A stretch of 64,000 nucleotides of DNA, taken from positions 14,481,663 to 14,545,662 of the forward strand of contig JADCRB010000016.1 of the NCBI GenBank assembly GCA_021464245.1, written 5' to 3'. The notes under the pieces are model-generated. The model was not told the origin of the DNA. It made no database searches and saw only the letters and a program-made list of their open reading frames with translations. Below, in pieces: positions 1 to 12,336 of this stretch. Within the stretch, counting starts at the first letter, position 1; every line of letters starts with the position of its first letter. The DNA is from Carallia brachiata. Taxonomy: Eukaryota > Streptophyta > Magnoliopsida > Malpighiales > Rhizophoraceae. Made by a program: the position numbers and the translations under genes.

Positions 1-1292
1 AAAATTGCCATGGACGTGGACTGTCTTGAACTTGGCATTTATATCCCAGGTAAAGCTCTTTCTGTGCAGCATAAAGGTTTACATCCAAAAGGGTGTTTGG
101 CCCAACTCCAGGAAAAGGGTCTCCAACTCCTAGCTTGTTGTCCTCATGTGTCACCCTGTGCACCAATAAGTGGGGAGGCAGCAAGTTGCACGCAGAGCAG
201 TTCTTTTCTGTCAAAATAGGTCAAGAAAGAAAAGTAAATCAATATTAGATGCAATTTCTGTATTAAAAAAAAGAAATCCCATTTAACCTATAAGATTGAA
301 ATATGAGGTAAAACACAATAATACAAAACAATTTAAAAATATGTGTCTCACATGTAAGTCCATTACAAAAACATAATAAAAGCACCTTTACTCTAAAAAT
401 TTATTATTAAATAAATACGAAAAATCTAGAAGGGTTTGATTTGAAAACACTTATGACCGCTCAATTCAACTTAAAAGTTTAAACTTTGAGTAAGATCTAA
501 AAATATATTACATATTAAAGTCCAAAAATTTATCTTTATAGCCATTTATCTTCGAAGCAGGCATGTACTACATTTGGGAGCAGGAGAAAAACTTGCGTAT
601 GACAATATCAGTTCTGATTTATGAGCTCAAATACCTACATTGATAGAACCCTTGAGATTAGGCTATAAGTTTATCAGTTTCATCTCCAACCTTGGATAGT
701 TTTTTTTTAAATCGAAATGGTCCTATGGCTAATGAACATTGCATTGGCATGGCCACAAATTGCTAATATACAGTCAGTCCACATAGATGGTGACGTGCTC
801 ACAAAACACAGTCCCATCATGTTTTGTATGGACCTAGTAGCTCATGTTATAGAAAAGCTCAGAAGAATACGAAATAAAAAGGTGTTCGTCAACACAACTC
901 ATTACAATTCTACACTATAAATCTGCAAACCAACTTCCACAAGTATATGTTCACAATCATACATGAATCCATTAAACAAGAACATGTTGCTGTAAGTTTG
1001 TACGCATGTAAGGCAAAGAAATTGGCAAGAAAGATAGCTCATCACCTCCAGGAGAGTTCTTGTACAGGTCAAAGCAATCTGCATACCTGGGGCTCCCCAT
1101 CTTAGGAGCCTCTTCTCCAACCTCATTGCACTGATTCCACGATTCTATTGCCAATCTTAGACCATCTCTTCTCATTCCCGGATCGCCCACTGCTGATATA
1201 TACTCATTTTCTGCCGTAACATACACAACGCCAGGAAGAACAGCGGTAGCCAGAAGAAGGAGAATACAAATGGGGTTCCTTTGTTTGGCCAT
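1..1292 (-). CDS. DUF7705-type secreted protein, tandem copy 1 (3' part beyond window)
   Basis: A plant-specific family of unknown function; I recognise it as DUF7705-type from memory of the family. Exon 1 is 1292-1046 and exon 2 runs from 207 off the left edge. The start at 1292 (MAKQRN) matches the start of copy 2; an upstream in-frame ATG lies at 1325. Residues 1-26 form a clear signal peptide (hydrophobic ILLLLATAVLPGVVYV), so the protein is probably secreted. Family motifs follow: AVGDPGMRRDG, ESWNQCNEVGEEAP, MGSPRYADCFD, then in exon 2 HRVTHEDNKLGVGDPFPGV and ELYLGYKCQVQD. The exon 1 donor (GGAG|GTGATG) and exon 2 acceptor (GACAG|AAAAG) join in phase 1 without a frame break. Both visible exons are intact, unlike copy 2. 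Exons 3 and 4 should lie to the left of the window. Confidence 0.8.
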
Positions 1293-1330
1293 TGGTGACA
1301 ATAAAGCAACTGAATTAGATTTCATAGCAC

Positions 1331-4300
1331 AACTACTATGTGTGTGCGTGTCTATATAGATACGTATATATATGGTTTCAGAAGATCAATAGTTATCCCT
1401 TTTAAGGATTGGGTCGTTTTGTGGATGGCCAAAATATCGTTTCAAGAGGTTTTATGAATTATCTATACCTAGAAAAATGATGAGGTCTTGGAATTATCCA
1501 TGCCTAAAAAATGATGTATTAATTATCCATTTTATCCTTTATATATATGCATAATCAAATTATTATTTTTCTCAAAGACAATCTCTACAACTATTGATGT
1601 ACAAGATATCATGCATCGGATCGGAGGAAGGCATCTCCGATCTTATCACATGACTCCTATATCATTATCATATGATATTACTTCAAATTCACTAGTACCT
1701 TTTTCTTTTTTTCACGGGCCTCTATTTATCGAAAATATAAGTACAACTCGAGTGGGAGAGCTCATCCTTTCTACTTGAACATTCCAATTTCTTGTTGTTG
1801 TATTGTAACACAATTAATTAAAATCAAAATTACGATAAATTCACGTAGAGAGAGAGAGAGACCGATCTTTTTTTTTTTTTTTTTTGGGAGAGGAATGGTA
1901 GAGATACGTTCAATAAAGAAAAAGTATAATTATTAATAATTTGTGTCATTCATAAAATATACCAATATAATTGTCAAACTAATCAGTATTTTTCAAATTG
2001 AAAAAACCATTGATCAAATATATTAAGTGAAAAATTGGTGGATTCACTAATGGGCTCACAAGTTTTTAGTTTAAACAGCCGGTTAAGTCCAGTTTATTCT
2101 AATTCAATGTACGAAGTTCACGGTTCAAGTAATCGAACCATGATCCTTTTCAAAATACTAGACCAATTGGTTCTTTTTTTTTTTTTTTTTTTTTGACACA
2201 GACCAATTGGTTCAGTTCAACCAAAAAGTAAACCATAAAATTTTATGGTCGTTTACCCGATTCATCATTTATTTGTCATTATATCTCGGTTCCATTTGAT
2301 TATAGTTCAAATCGTATAATTGTCTAACTCTTTTTTTTTTTTTTTTTTTTTTGCATTCCTTAGAGAACATTGCAACTTTGTACTCAGAGGAACGCCAAGT
2401 GACTAGAAAATTATAACATTTTTTGCGTCATGTTATGAACCGTAAGTTTTGTTCCGCTACTTGACTTTGACAGGATTCAATCTTAAGATCTCTCATTTAA
2501 AATCGAACTTTTTAAATTAATTAAACCACACTGTCTCGAAAAAGTTTTTAACTCAAATTTTTATGTTAAACTACTCTAAAAAATTTTGGTGTGCAATCAG
2601 ACTAGGTTTGTTAAAATAGCATCCCCTTTAGATCTAGAAAATACAAAAACAAAAACAAAACAAAACAAAATAAATCCCGACATGCATAAAAGTTGAAGTG
2701 TAGCCGCTGGTAAAAACTTCAACCCTTTTTTTTGGGGGGGGGGGGGTTAATAACCGGACTAGCTGGGAGCTCATACTTGAGAATAAGGAGGGGAAAGGGA
2801 GTTGTGGTCCAGGCAAGGTTCAAATCTCTGCCTGGGATGGTGGGGGCACAGTCCCCACTAGTTGGGTTAACGCCCACCCAATGCTTCGTCCGTTCTAGTT
2901 ATGGTAGAAGTGAACGGGCCATTTGCAAGCGGTTAGAATCTACGAGCGGTTCAAAGCAACCTAGCAGTTTGGCAGTTTGCAACCATGGTTTTCAGGTCTC
3001 CTAACCAAAATTGAAGAAGCCCAGTTTTTTTTATTGCACTGAGATATAGGTTGTCCCATTAACAATTCAGCCAGATTAGTATGGCCTCTGCGCAAGGACA
3101 CGCACAAATCAAAAAATGGTACAAATTTTTAAGGATGCACTATGGATAGTAAAGCAGGACTCTGTTGGTGTCAAATGGCCTCGTTTAATGGCCGAGAGTA
3201 TTGTTTCCCATGTAAACTCTAATTAGGCTAGGCCTTTAATTTTTGACAAAAAAGAAATATATTTTGTTTAACCAACTGAATTAATGAACAAACATCAACC
3301 ATGGATTAATGAACAACCATGAATAAGAAACATCAATGAGATTTGCTGAGTGAGTTTATAGTTCAAACAACACTAAAATTATGTTAATAAAGAAAAAGTT
3401 AAGGGTTCGAACTCTTGACCTTTCCAATTGTTCCAACCTTCTCCAACCAATTTGTTTATGTTTAAGATATCTCAAAAAAAAAAATTCAATGTGAAAAATT
3501 TAGGCCGGACTTCTATTTTGTTTTTTTAAATTTGTAACCACTAGAATATAAAAATGAATTTTTTTTTTCCTGTGAAACATTTTTGTTGTGCATTAATTCG
3601 AGATAGGTCGACCTAGGCGGTTTAATGAGCTTATGGAAGATCTGTTTTTTTTTTTTCATGTTTTTAATTTTTGGTTGTATACCTTGTATCTGGAGGTGTC
3701 AGCACGAGTCTTTTTGTCGGGTTCGAGTTTATCACTTTTAGTTGGATTCGGCCTACAGGTTGGCCAAATGATGATGTAAACCTTTTATAAAAAAATTTTG
3801 AATATTTAAAAAAATATGAAAATTTTTTTGAAACATTTTTAAAAATAAAAAAATATAAAATAAAAAAATAATTCACGAAGTTTCAAAAACTCTAAAAATA
3901 AAAATTCATAAAAATTTGAAAATATTTTAAAAAGAACTTATAGCTAAAATTTATAATAAAAATAGTGGAACCATATTTTTCTAACATGAAATCTATGGTT
4001 CAAATGTTATAATTTTTTTTTTCTCTAATTTTCCAGAATGGAGTCATGGGTTGGGTTGTGTATCGAGTCGGGCTTCACCCCAAATTTTTTGTTCATTTTC
4101 AGGTTAAATAACTTTGGATTCGAGTTAAGTTTTTTCAAGCAGGTTCGCATAAACCGGTCAAGTAGGGTCAAAATTTGTCAACTCTACCTATCCCATACAT
4201 TAATTATGAGAGATGGATCTAACCTGATGCACCATTTATATCAATGAAAGAACCAATATCGGTCATTTGAATTCGGTGGAGAAAATAAATTCATTTTATG

Positions 4301-6689
4301 TTGTACAAAATAATAAGTTCATGAATAACCAAAACTTGTGATTAAGGTATCCTTAAACAGGTAATATACAATTTCATTCTTAGCCATATTATCCACATAT
4401 TTAAGATATTGGTGTAAACTGCGTTAGTTGAAACCTCGTTTGCATAGGTTGCAGTCTTTGATTTTTCACTTTGTCTTCATATAAAACACTGCTTCGACAT
4501 CCATTGTAGGATTTTGTACCTTATTTTGTCCGGTCTAAAAACGTTGGTATTAGGGATTGAATTGCGGTTTGAAGTGTAGTTCGATTGCATTTAGATCGTG
4601 TGGAAGGATAAAATATGGGGTCAAGATGTTTTTGAATTATCCAGACTTACCTCTATTGTATTTATCTATTCGATCCTTTTATGTACAATAAAATTACTAT
4701 AATTATTTTTCTGAAAAAAATTACTACCTGATTATTAATATTTATGGACTTCAGTTAGGATTGATATATATTTATAGAAGAAAAAAAAATACTAAGATAT
4801 AAAAGTGATTGAGAGATATAATTGTAATCTTTTAATACATATATTTGTCTACATAAAAAAATGTATACGTTTTACCCACAACTTAGACTAAAGGTAATTG
4901 CTTACATAAGGAAAGTAAATAAACAATTTTCATATATCTATCTAAATTGAAAATATTAATGGTGATATGGTTTTTTTTTCTTTTTTGATTTTGTGAGAGG
5001 AATAGGAGTGATAGGTTAAATAAAGAAAAAGTTTAGTTAAATTCCTATCCCCACTCCAGTTAGACCAAAAAATTAACCATCAAAATAGCAAAAGGTCTAT
5101 TGGACGTCCAAGCTACATGAAATTGATCCAACAGAGAAAAAAAAATAAAAGAAAAAAAAACCCAAAGCACCCCCAACAAACAAAGATGTATAGTTCCAAA
5201 GAATTGCAGCAAAATATCTGATATTACAAGGAAATTAAAAAGAAACGCATATTAAATTCACAGTTGATACTCTAGAGAACATGTTTGCGGAAAAAAACAA
5301 GAAAAAAGTGGAAAGAACTAACGCAGCCAAACTGTATTCAATTTGGTTAACTACACTTTTTCAATATAAATGGTTCGGTCAGCTAAAACTAAAATTGATT
5401 GGTTTAACCAAAGATTTGATTTAGTTTGATTTGATTTTATCAATTAACTAAAATTTTTGATTTTTTAATATATTGTCTAGAAAACTATTTAGTTATTATG
5501 TTTGTATTGTGAGTTCATTTTGAAGCAAAATGTCATCATCTTCTTTTCTGACAGTCAGAGTCGCATTTATTCGATTAGAAATCATATGTAGAGAAGATGA
5601 AACAAAAAGTGTGATGTAGTTTTGCATAGCGATACTACCATTAAGAAGTTTGGCACTAAAGATATTTTTACTACATGTTAATGATACCACTTCTAGTGGG
5701 ATGATGATTTAAAACATATATTTGTTTGAGTTATGTTTCAAAATTCCATTTTTGAGTTTTGGCTATTACATCATTCTGCCTTGGAAAGTTTGACCTATTC
5801 GTGTTAATAGGTCAGCTCAGTTTTCGTCACAAAGAAAAATATTGAATATGTTCATCTCTCCAACAATAGGACAACATGATAAAGTACCACTACGTAGTAA
5901 TGGTTATTAAAAAATATGGTAGGCACAAGAAATTTTTTAAAAAAAAATTCTATATGCAACTTTATTTATTTATGGGACAAAGTAGGATATGATTGGTTTA
6001 CTTTTTATGTTCCTTCCCAAGTGTTTCTACTTGAGTTCCGTCTATTCTATACAAGGAGGGAACAAAATGAATGTTTGGGTTGTGAAGCTTCTTCGTCATT
6101 GTACTCTTATTATTGTCTCTTTGTGAGTGAATTTTCTAAGGTGCACTATTATATTTTTAAATCCGTTTAATTTTCTTACATTCAACTTTATTTATTTTGT
6201 GACCAAATAAGATATGATTGGTTTATATTTCCTCTTGTTTATTTTCTCTCATGATTATTTTTCTCTCTTTTTTTTTAGTTGATTCATATTTTGTTTTACT
6301 TGCGTAATATTCTTTAAGTGTTGCTATCTTTTCTAAATCCTTCCTTCGCTAACATAGGAAACAAAAGGTTAACCTATGCAAGTCTTGTGCTCCATCTTCT
6401 TCTTCTTCCCTCATTCTATCATTTTTTGTTGCTCTCGTATAAAACCTAACAGAGTTTGATGTGAATGAGGGAAGAAGAAGAAAACAATGAAGCTGAAAGA
6501 CGCTTCATATGTTTCTATAGAAAACAATGATGCATTGATGTCAAGAAAAAGATAAATAAAATATGAACCTTGAGTGCTTTTCAGACATGCTAAAATCTAA
6601 ACACTATTGTAACTTCATTTTAGAATCAAAGACATTTTGAGGTGATTATTCTAGCTCTATGAAATCAATCGTTCTTTCGCTTTGAAATT
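1331..6689. other. Intergenic region between the two DUF7705-type copies
   Basis: No gene supported. It holds the 5' flank of copy 1, with TATA-like motifs at about 1352-1375, a (GA)7 tract at 1847-1860 and several poly(T) tracts. There is one poly(T) insertion flanked by a 14-bp repeat (2160-2213) and a T8G12 homopolymer pair near 2726-2746. A tRNA box-B-like GGTTCAAATC lies at 2817-2826. A segment at 1896-2005 resembles 10948-11058. A diverged direct repeat (CAACTTTATTTATTT...GATATGATTGGTTTA) occurs at 5956-6000 and 6183-6226, and a short inverted repeat at 6393-6414/6463-6484. Confidence 0.6.
2160..2213 (-). mobile_element. Orphan poly(T) insertion with 14-bp target duplication
   Basis: AGACCAATTGGTTC occurs perfectly at 2160-2173 and again at 2200-2213, separated by T21 and GACAC. 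Read on the minus strand this is GTGTC plus a poly(A) tail between target duplications, as left by an extremely 5'-truncated retroposon. Confidence 0.65.
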
Positions 6690-9126
6690 CTAGGAGCCCC
6701 TTGTTGAGACCATTGTTTTAGGTACAAGGATGTCAAAATCACTAACAGTCCATTCAGCAACTTGACCGGGGTCTTTGAAAATTTCAGTTCCCAAATCAAT
6801 AGACATCCATTGCCTCCTAGCTAGAGGAGTCCCAGGATCCTGCAAAAAATATTGGCAATTTGTAAGTTAATATCATATAGATTAATATATATGTGTGTGT
6901 CAAAAGTTTATAAATTTGTGTGTGTGTCAAAGGTTCCTAAATTTGACACAAAGTTACATCTTCCTCCTTTTCCTTACTTCTTTTCAGCACTTAGCAACAT
7001 AATTATAGACAAACCTGATAAAAGTAGAGTGATTGCGACAACCTCCCAACATCAAGTTCCCACGTCCTTGGACCACCAATCCAACCCTCACCTTTCTTAG
7101 TGGGATATCCATTCACCCCAAACTGGATGTGGCAAAATTTGCAATATCTCCTGTGGTTGAGGATTGCTATATGATCACACAAGCTGTAAGGTGCCTCGGG
7201 GTACTCTGCATTCCCTGGAGAACAATAGTAGTGATAGGCATCATATGGGAAGCGACTAGTGTCATTGCGATGTACCCGGATACCATCAGGAAAAGTGTGG
7301 TACGGAGGGCAGGCATGAAGATTTCCGGGATTGCACCATGAACTTATGTTAGGATTGATGATCATTTCACTATACCGAGTCGCGTCAGAAGTGACATCTC
7401 CATCACAAGGTTGTCCGTTGTTCTTCCAACAGCTCCCTATGTCCAGCAAGTAGAACTGACTTCTAGGACCCCCCCTTTGATTACATTCAAAGTAAACTTC
7501 ACTTTAAAGTTTGGTGATTCTGGTATCTGCATAAAGTTCACTATCAGTATACCCAATAGAATGCCTACAAAATTATATTGCTTGCAATGAAGGCTTACAT
7601 GAAAAACCTGAGGTAGATTGACCTAATACTAGCAAATTAAATTTCTCATAAAACGTTGAACATCAGGAATCAATCATTTTGCAAGTATTAAGTATCATAT
7701 AAATATTTTATAGCAGAGGAGAGGGACTAACTGGAAATGAGTTTGAAGAATTTCAAAGGAATGAATTGCTCACAATTTTGGACATTCCTCTTGTTTGGTA
7801 ATGGTATCCGCCGGAAAGTCCACGTGAGGCATCGGATCTCAAGTAAGCATCAACCAGGATACTTGTTGAAGTCCTCAAGACATTATGGAAAACCCAACTC
7901 CCCTGTCCAACTTCCTTTTGCCAACTCACAGAATGGTAAGAAATGTTCTCCAACAATCCTTTTCTCAAATCAAAATCCAAGTCCCAGGAACCATGAAATC
8001 TTCCTTGAAGAGTAGTCGCATTAGGTCCTTGCAATGTTGTATAGTTATGATAAATTAGGGGCTGGTTCATGCACCCTCTTCCAAAGCAAGGGAACCCAGG
8101 ATCGGGTCCGAAAGGCCCCACTTTATGGCCATTTTTGGGGCATTTGGCTGCGTAGGTGTCCATGTTGCCGCTCTTGAGCATGATCATCCAAAATTGCCAT
8201 GGATGTGGATTGTCTTGAACTTGGCATTTATATCCCAGGTAGAGCTCTTTCTCTGCAGCATAAAGGTTTACATCGAAAAGGGCCTTTGGTTCCACTCCTA
8301 AAAAAGGTTCTCCAACCCCTAGCTTGTTGTCCTCACGCGTCACCCTATGCACCAATACGTGGGGCAGCAAATTGCAGATGGAGCAGTTCTTTTCTATGAA
8401 AACAAGTCAAAAAGAAAAGCAAATCAATTATTAGATATAATTTTTGTGAAGGAACTATTTGATCTGGAACTTAAAGCGTAAAGAATGTATTACATGTTAA
8501 ATTCTAATGCATCCCTCACACATAAGTTCTCGAGTTAAAATCATGATTAAAATACATACTTTTTTATTGGTAAAATTCACAATTAAATATTAAAAATGAG
8601 AGTAAATAACTTGATTTAAAGTCAGTTTCTGTCCATCATAACCATTCAACCTAAAAGTCTAAGTTGGATGAGATCAAAGAATAGATAACTTATTAAATTC
8701 TAACAAATTGCTGGTTGCAAGGAATTAGAAATTAGGAAATGAAAAATGCATCTAGCCAATAAGCAAGTGTATGTTCGCCAACATACATGAACCCATTAAA
8801 CAACCAGACATATAGATGTAAGTTTGTACAAATGTAAAGCGAAGAAAATGGCAAAAGGTTGCTCACCTCCTACCTGTGGAGAGGCCTTATACATGTCAAA
8901 GCAATCTGCATATCTGGGGCTGCCCATGTTTGGAGCCTCTTCCCCAACCTCATTGCACTGATTCCACGATTCTATTGCTAATCTTAGGCCATCTCTTCTC
9001 ATTCCCGGATCGCCCACCGCTGATATACTCATTTCCAGCTGTAACATACACAACACCAAAAAGAAAAGGCATAGCCAGAAGGAGGAGAAGAAGAAGAATA
9101 CAACTTGGATTCCTTTGTCTAGCCAT
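6690..9126 (-). CDS. DUF7705-type secreted protein, tandem copy 2 (complete exon set, frame broken)
   Basis: Paralogue of the copy at the left edge, same strand. Exons: 9126-8867, 8393-7774, 7526-7015, 6839-6690; all junctions are GT-AG. It starts at MARQRNPSC with a signal peptide and ends in the conserved AEWTVSDFDILVP region followed by MVSTRGS and a stop. Landmarks: AVGDPGMRRDG, WNQCNEVGEEAP, KCQVQDNPHPWQFWMIMLK, GCMNQPLIYHNYTTLQGPN, DIGSCWKNNGQPCDGDV, GYPTKKGEGWIGGPRTWELD. Frame breaks, all deletions: 2 bp near 9022-9027 (between NEYI and SAVGD); three single bases within 7841-7871 (net in frame, so an NKYPWLMLY-like stretch reads as TSILVDAY); one in the C7 run 7469-7475; one near 7174 and two near 7110, which put SNPQPQEILQILPHPVWGE in another frame. 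With nine bases added, exon phases agree and give 517 codons including the stop. No other nonsense changes were seen. Either assembly error or a young pseudogene. Confidence 0.75.
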
Positions 9127-10493
9127 TGTTGGTGACAATAAAGCAACTAACTAACCAGACTTGATAATACTTATATTATGTACATATGCATATAACAACA
9201 ACATTGACATATATCTATCTATGGATATGATTGATGAATTTGAAAAGAAAGATTGATACCCATATACTCTTTATTTCTTCCAATAAAAGATTGCTTTGAC
9301 TTCCTTTTTTGGGTTATAAATACAATGAATATATGCTTCCTTCTTTTGCAGTGCAATTTTTTTTTTTTTTCCTCCTAATGGGCTTAGATGCGTAATGTTG
9401 AATAACATTACATTATTCCCACTATCGTTCGGTGCGCGTTCTGTTTCATAGAAGGCTACTTATGCCTTTCTTAGACCAACTTTCTTACCGGAAAGGAAAA
9501 GGACTACTGAGAACGTTTTGTTTCCAAAAATTTGAAAAACAAATAAAATGAGTCTATTATAACTCCTTAGGTAGTTTACGCATTAGTCAAAAGAGTTAAA
9601 TTATACGGACCGGAAGATTCGACGAAGAAAATCAACTAAAAAGACTCAGAGTGTAATTGGTTAATTAAATAATTATTATTTATAACAAAAAAATTAATAA
9701 AAAATACCTTAATTTTATCAATTATTTTATTATAAATAATTGTATTGTTCAATCGGGTCAATTATAATTTGAATCTTTCCAGTCTTTTTCTTTCATCAAT
9801 TTTCTCAATTTGTGTATGTTTTTTATAATCAAAAAATTATTAAATTCAGAAGTTAAAATTATTAGGTGAGACTCAAACGAATGGACCAAAGCCAAGGGTA
9901 TTAAAATCAAACTGAACTGACCTGTACGACCAATAAAATTAAGAACCGATCACTTGTTTTGTCTGCTTTTGCATGGAAATTGGTCAGATCAGGAACCAAA
10001 TACCAAACTGAAAAATCAGTCGCTTCAACTGATGAAACCGACATATGGATGGGGGTTTTCCTATTCGGTCGGTTCCCAACAAAAAACTCTTTAGCCACCC
10101 CTTCCCTGTACTGGTCATGAACCTAAGGAAGTGAAGAAGTCAAAAGTGATTTTTGCCACTGACCCAAGCAGGGGGTCTATTAGAAAAATCATAATGTTTA
10201 AAAAAATAAAAACATTTACAATATATTTTGTATTTATTCTTTTATCTACATTATATTTTTTTATATCAAAATATTTTCTTCTTTAAAGTAAAAACATAAA
10301 AATTTCTTTAAAGACAAAGTATATAAATTATAATGTATTTTTTACTTAATTTCTTTGACTTAAATTTTTTTATCCATTAATACAACATATTAATAATTTT
10401 TTATACAATCTTATATCAAACTGTAAACATATGTAATTGAATTTGTCAAATATAATATTATACTACATGTAACAGTTTATATATATATATATC

Positions 10494-10547
<54 letters not shown>

Positions 10548-12336
10548 TAGTATAGTACTAAAGGTTGTACACTAAGAATTCCTTTTTTGTATGTACATAT
10601 ATACTGTATTCATATACCTGATCATTGCATGCGTAGTCAAGTTACTCCAATTATTAATATATATGTTCTTCAATTAGGAAAAATATATATATATAGAAGA
10701 GAAAAGTATGCAATAAAATCTAAAAATAATCAGAAACTATATATCTATTTATTCAATACATATATATTTTATCTCGATAAAAAAAAAACAAATGTATTTT
10801 ATGCATAATTTATGCTAAAGCTAACTAATAAATCTATGCCTTGTGAATTGACAAATACTTCATACTAGAAAATCAGTGGTTACAACCTCAGATAAGGGAA
10901 GAAAATTATTTTATATTTCCTATATCTATCTAAATTAAGAAAAATAGTAGTGATACGTTATATAAGGAAAAAAAAAAAAAAGATATTGATAAATTGTCTC
11001 ATTCCTCAAATAGACCAATATAATTGTCAAATTAATCAATATTTTTCCAAAGTGAAATTAAAAAGTAATGACCAAGGATAATCCATAGTAAAAATCTGGC
11101 GGATGTACAAATCAGTTCACCGGTTTTAGTTTTATCTTAGCAACCTTGCAATTTCAACATTATCGTTGCCGTGCGATTAGATGGGAAAGTAAAAATAGCG
11201 ATTAAATCGGAAAGTAAAAATAATAAACACTCCAATTAATACCAATCTTAGAAAAATCATATCACAAAAATTAACTATTAAAGTAAGAAAACCCAGTCTG
11301 CACAAGCCTCACAAAAGAATCTTATGTTTACTTTATTTTTTTTTGTGCTAGACCCTAATATTCAGAAATCATATTATCCTTTTAACTAATCTAGTTCAAG
11401 TAAGGACTGATTTACTAGGAAACAAAACTCGTCTGACATTCATTTTCTTCATATACAAAATTTCAATCTGAAATTTTGTTTAAAGGAAACTAATCTTCAG
11501 CCACTTAAAGTAGCAGGTATTAGCAATTCTTATATTTTCCTTTTTTGGTCCTATGAATCTTATATTTTCTTTTTTCTTTTTTTTTCGGTTTCCTATAAAT
11601 CTTTTATTTATTGTTTTTTTTATTTTGCTCTATAAGAAACCCTATTAGACATTTGAGAAGGGAGAAATGAAATTTAGTGAGATTTAAACCCCCATCTACT
11701 AATTGAAAGACAACCCCTCAACCAGTTAAGCAAATGCTCAAACCTTAATCTTATATTTTCTTATGGGCAATATTCTCACTGATTTCCGAAAAAATAGATG
11801 TTTTCATCTGAATCCAATTGCAGGCTGAGCCCACATTCAGGTAGGCTAGGCGAGACAGGTGGGGAGCAACAGCCAACCCCTCAGTTTGCCATGTCATCCA
11901 TATTTAAATGGAGGAAAAGACTAGAGCGCTGACTTAACGATAACTGAGGACGTAGTAATTTTCAACCCGAACATCTAAAGTTCAAACTCGGATTTATCTC
12001 TCACCATTATATCTCCCTAACAATTGGAATATCAGTTCTAAAATACCAAAACAACCCAAAAAAAACAGACTAGTGCTCCATCAAATCCTAGTGGAGGAAA
12101 AGGACTGAGATCACTAATGATTGCATAAAAATATGAATGTTCATATCGAGCCAAAAACTACGCTGTCTAAATGTTTTCTACATTCTAATGAGGTTACATT
12201 TATTCAATTGGGAAAAAAAAAAAAAAGGGGGGGCTTGTGAGAGATTGAATTAGACCTAGTAAATGGTAAGAAAATGGCTAATATACATAACTGAATATGG
12301 TGGATCATGTGCCATTGAAACCTTCTACTACTTGCT
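9127..12336. other. Intergenic region, copy 2 upstream flank and STICHEL-like 3' flank
   Basis: No coding region supported. It contains the (TA)n(GA)n microsatellite at 10478-10544 and a segment at 10921-11058 similar to parts of 1896-2005 and 4931-5035. A region at 11640-11760 has a box-B-like GATTTAAACCCCCATCTACT, typical of tRNA-derived dispersed repeats. A mixed A14/G7 homopolymer lies near 12213-12234. The last part should include the 3' UTR of the STICHEL-like gene. Confidence 0.55.
10478..10544. repeat. Compound (TA)n(AG)17 microsatellite
   Basis: About 32 bases of TA repeats, broken once by ATCTAT, run directly into 17 perfect AG units. This compound repeat is the longest pure dinucleotide tract in the window and would be highly length-variable. 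Confidence 0.9.

Noticed and set aside
10..219. Plus-strand open frame of 69 codons
   Set aside because: It is the antisense of exon 2 of DUF7705 copy 1; the similar frame at 8199-8399 is the antisense of the same exon in copy 2.
2732..3004. Open frame over a GC-richer segment
   Set aside because: It begins in a T8G12 homopolymer and has no recognised family. The segment looks like a dispersed repeat with a box-B-like motif rather than a gene.
7033..7341. Plus-strand open frame of 102 codons
   Set aside because: Antisense shadow of DUF7705 copy 2 exon 3, whose minus-strand reading matches the family.
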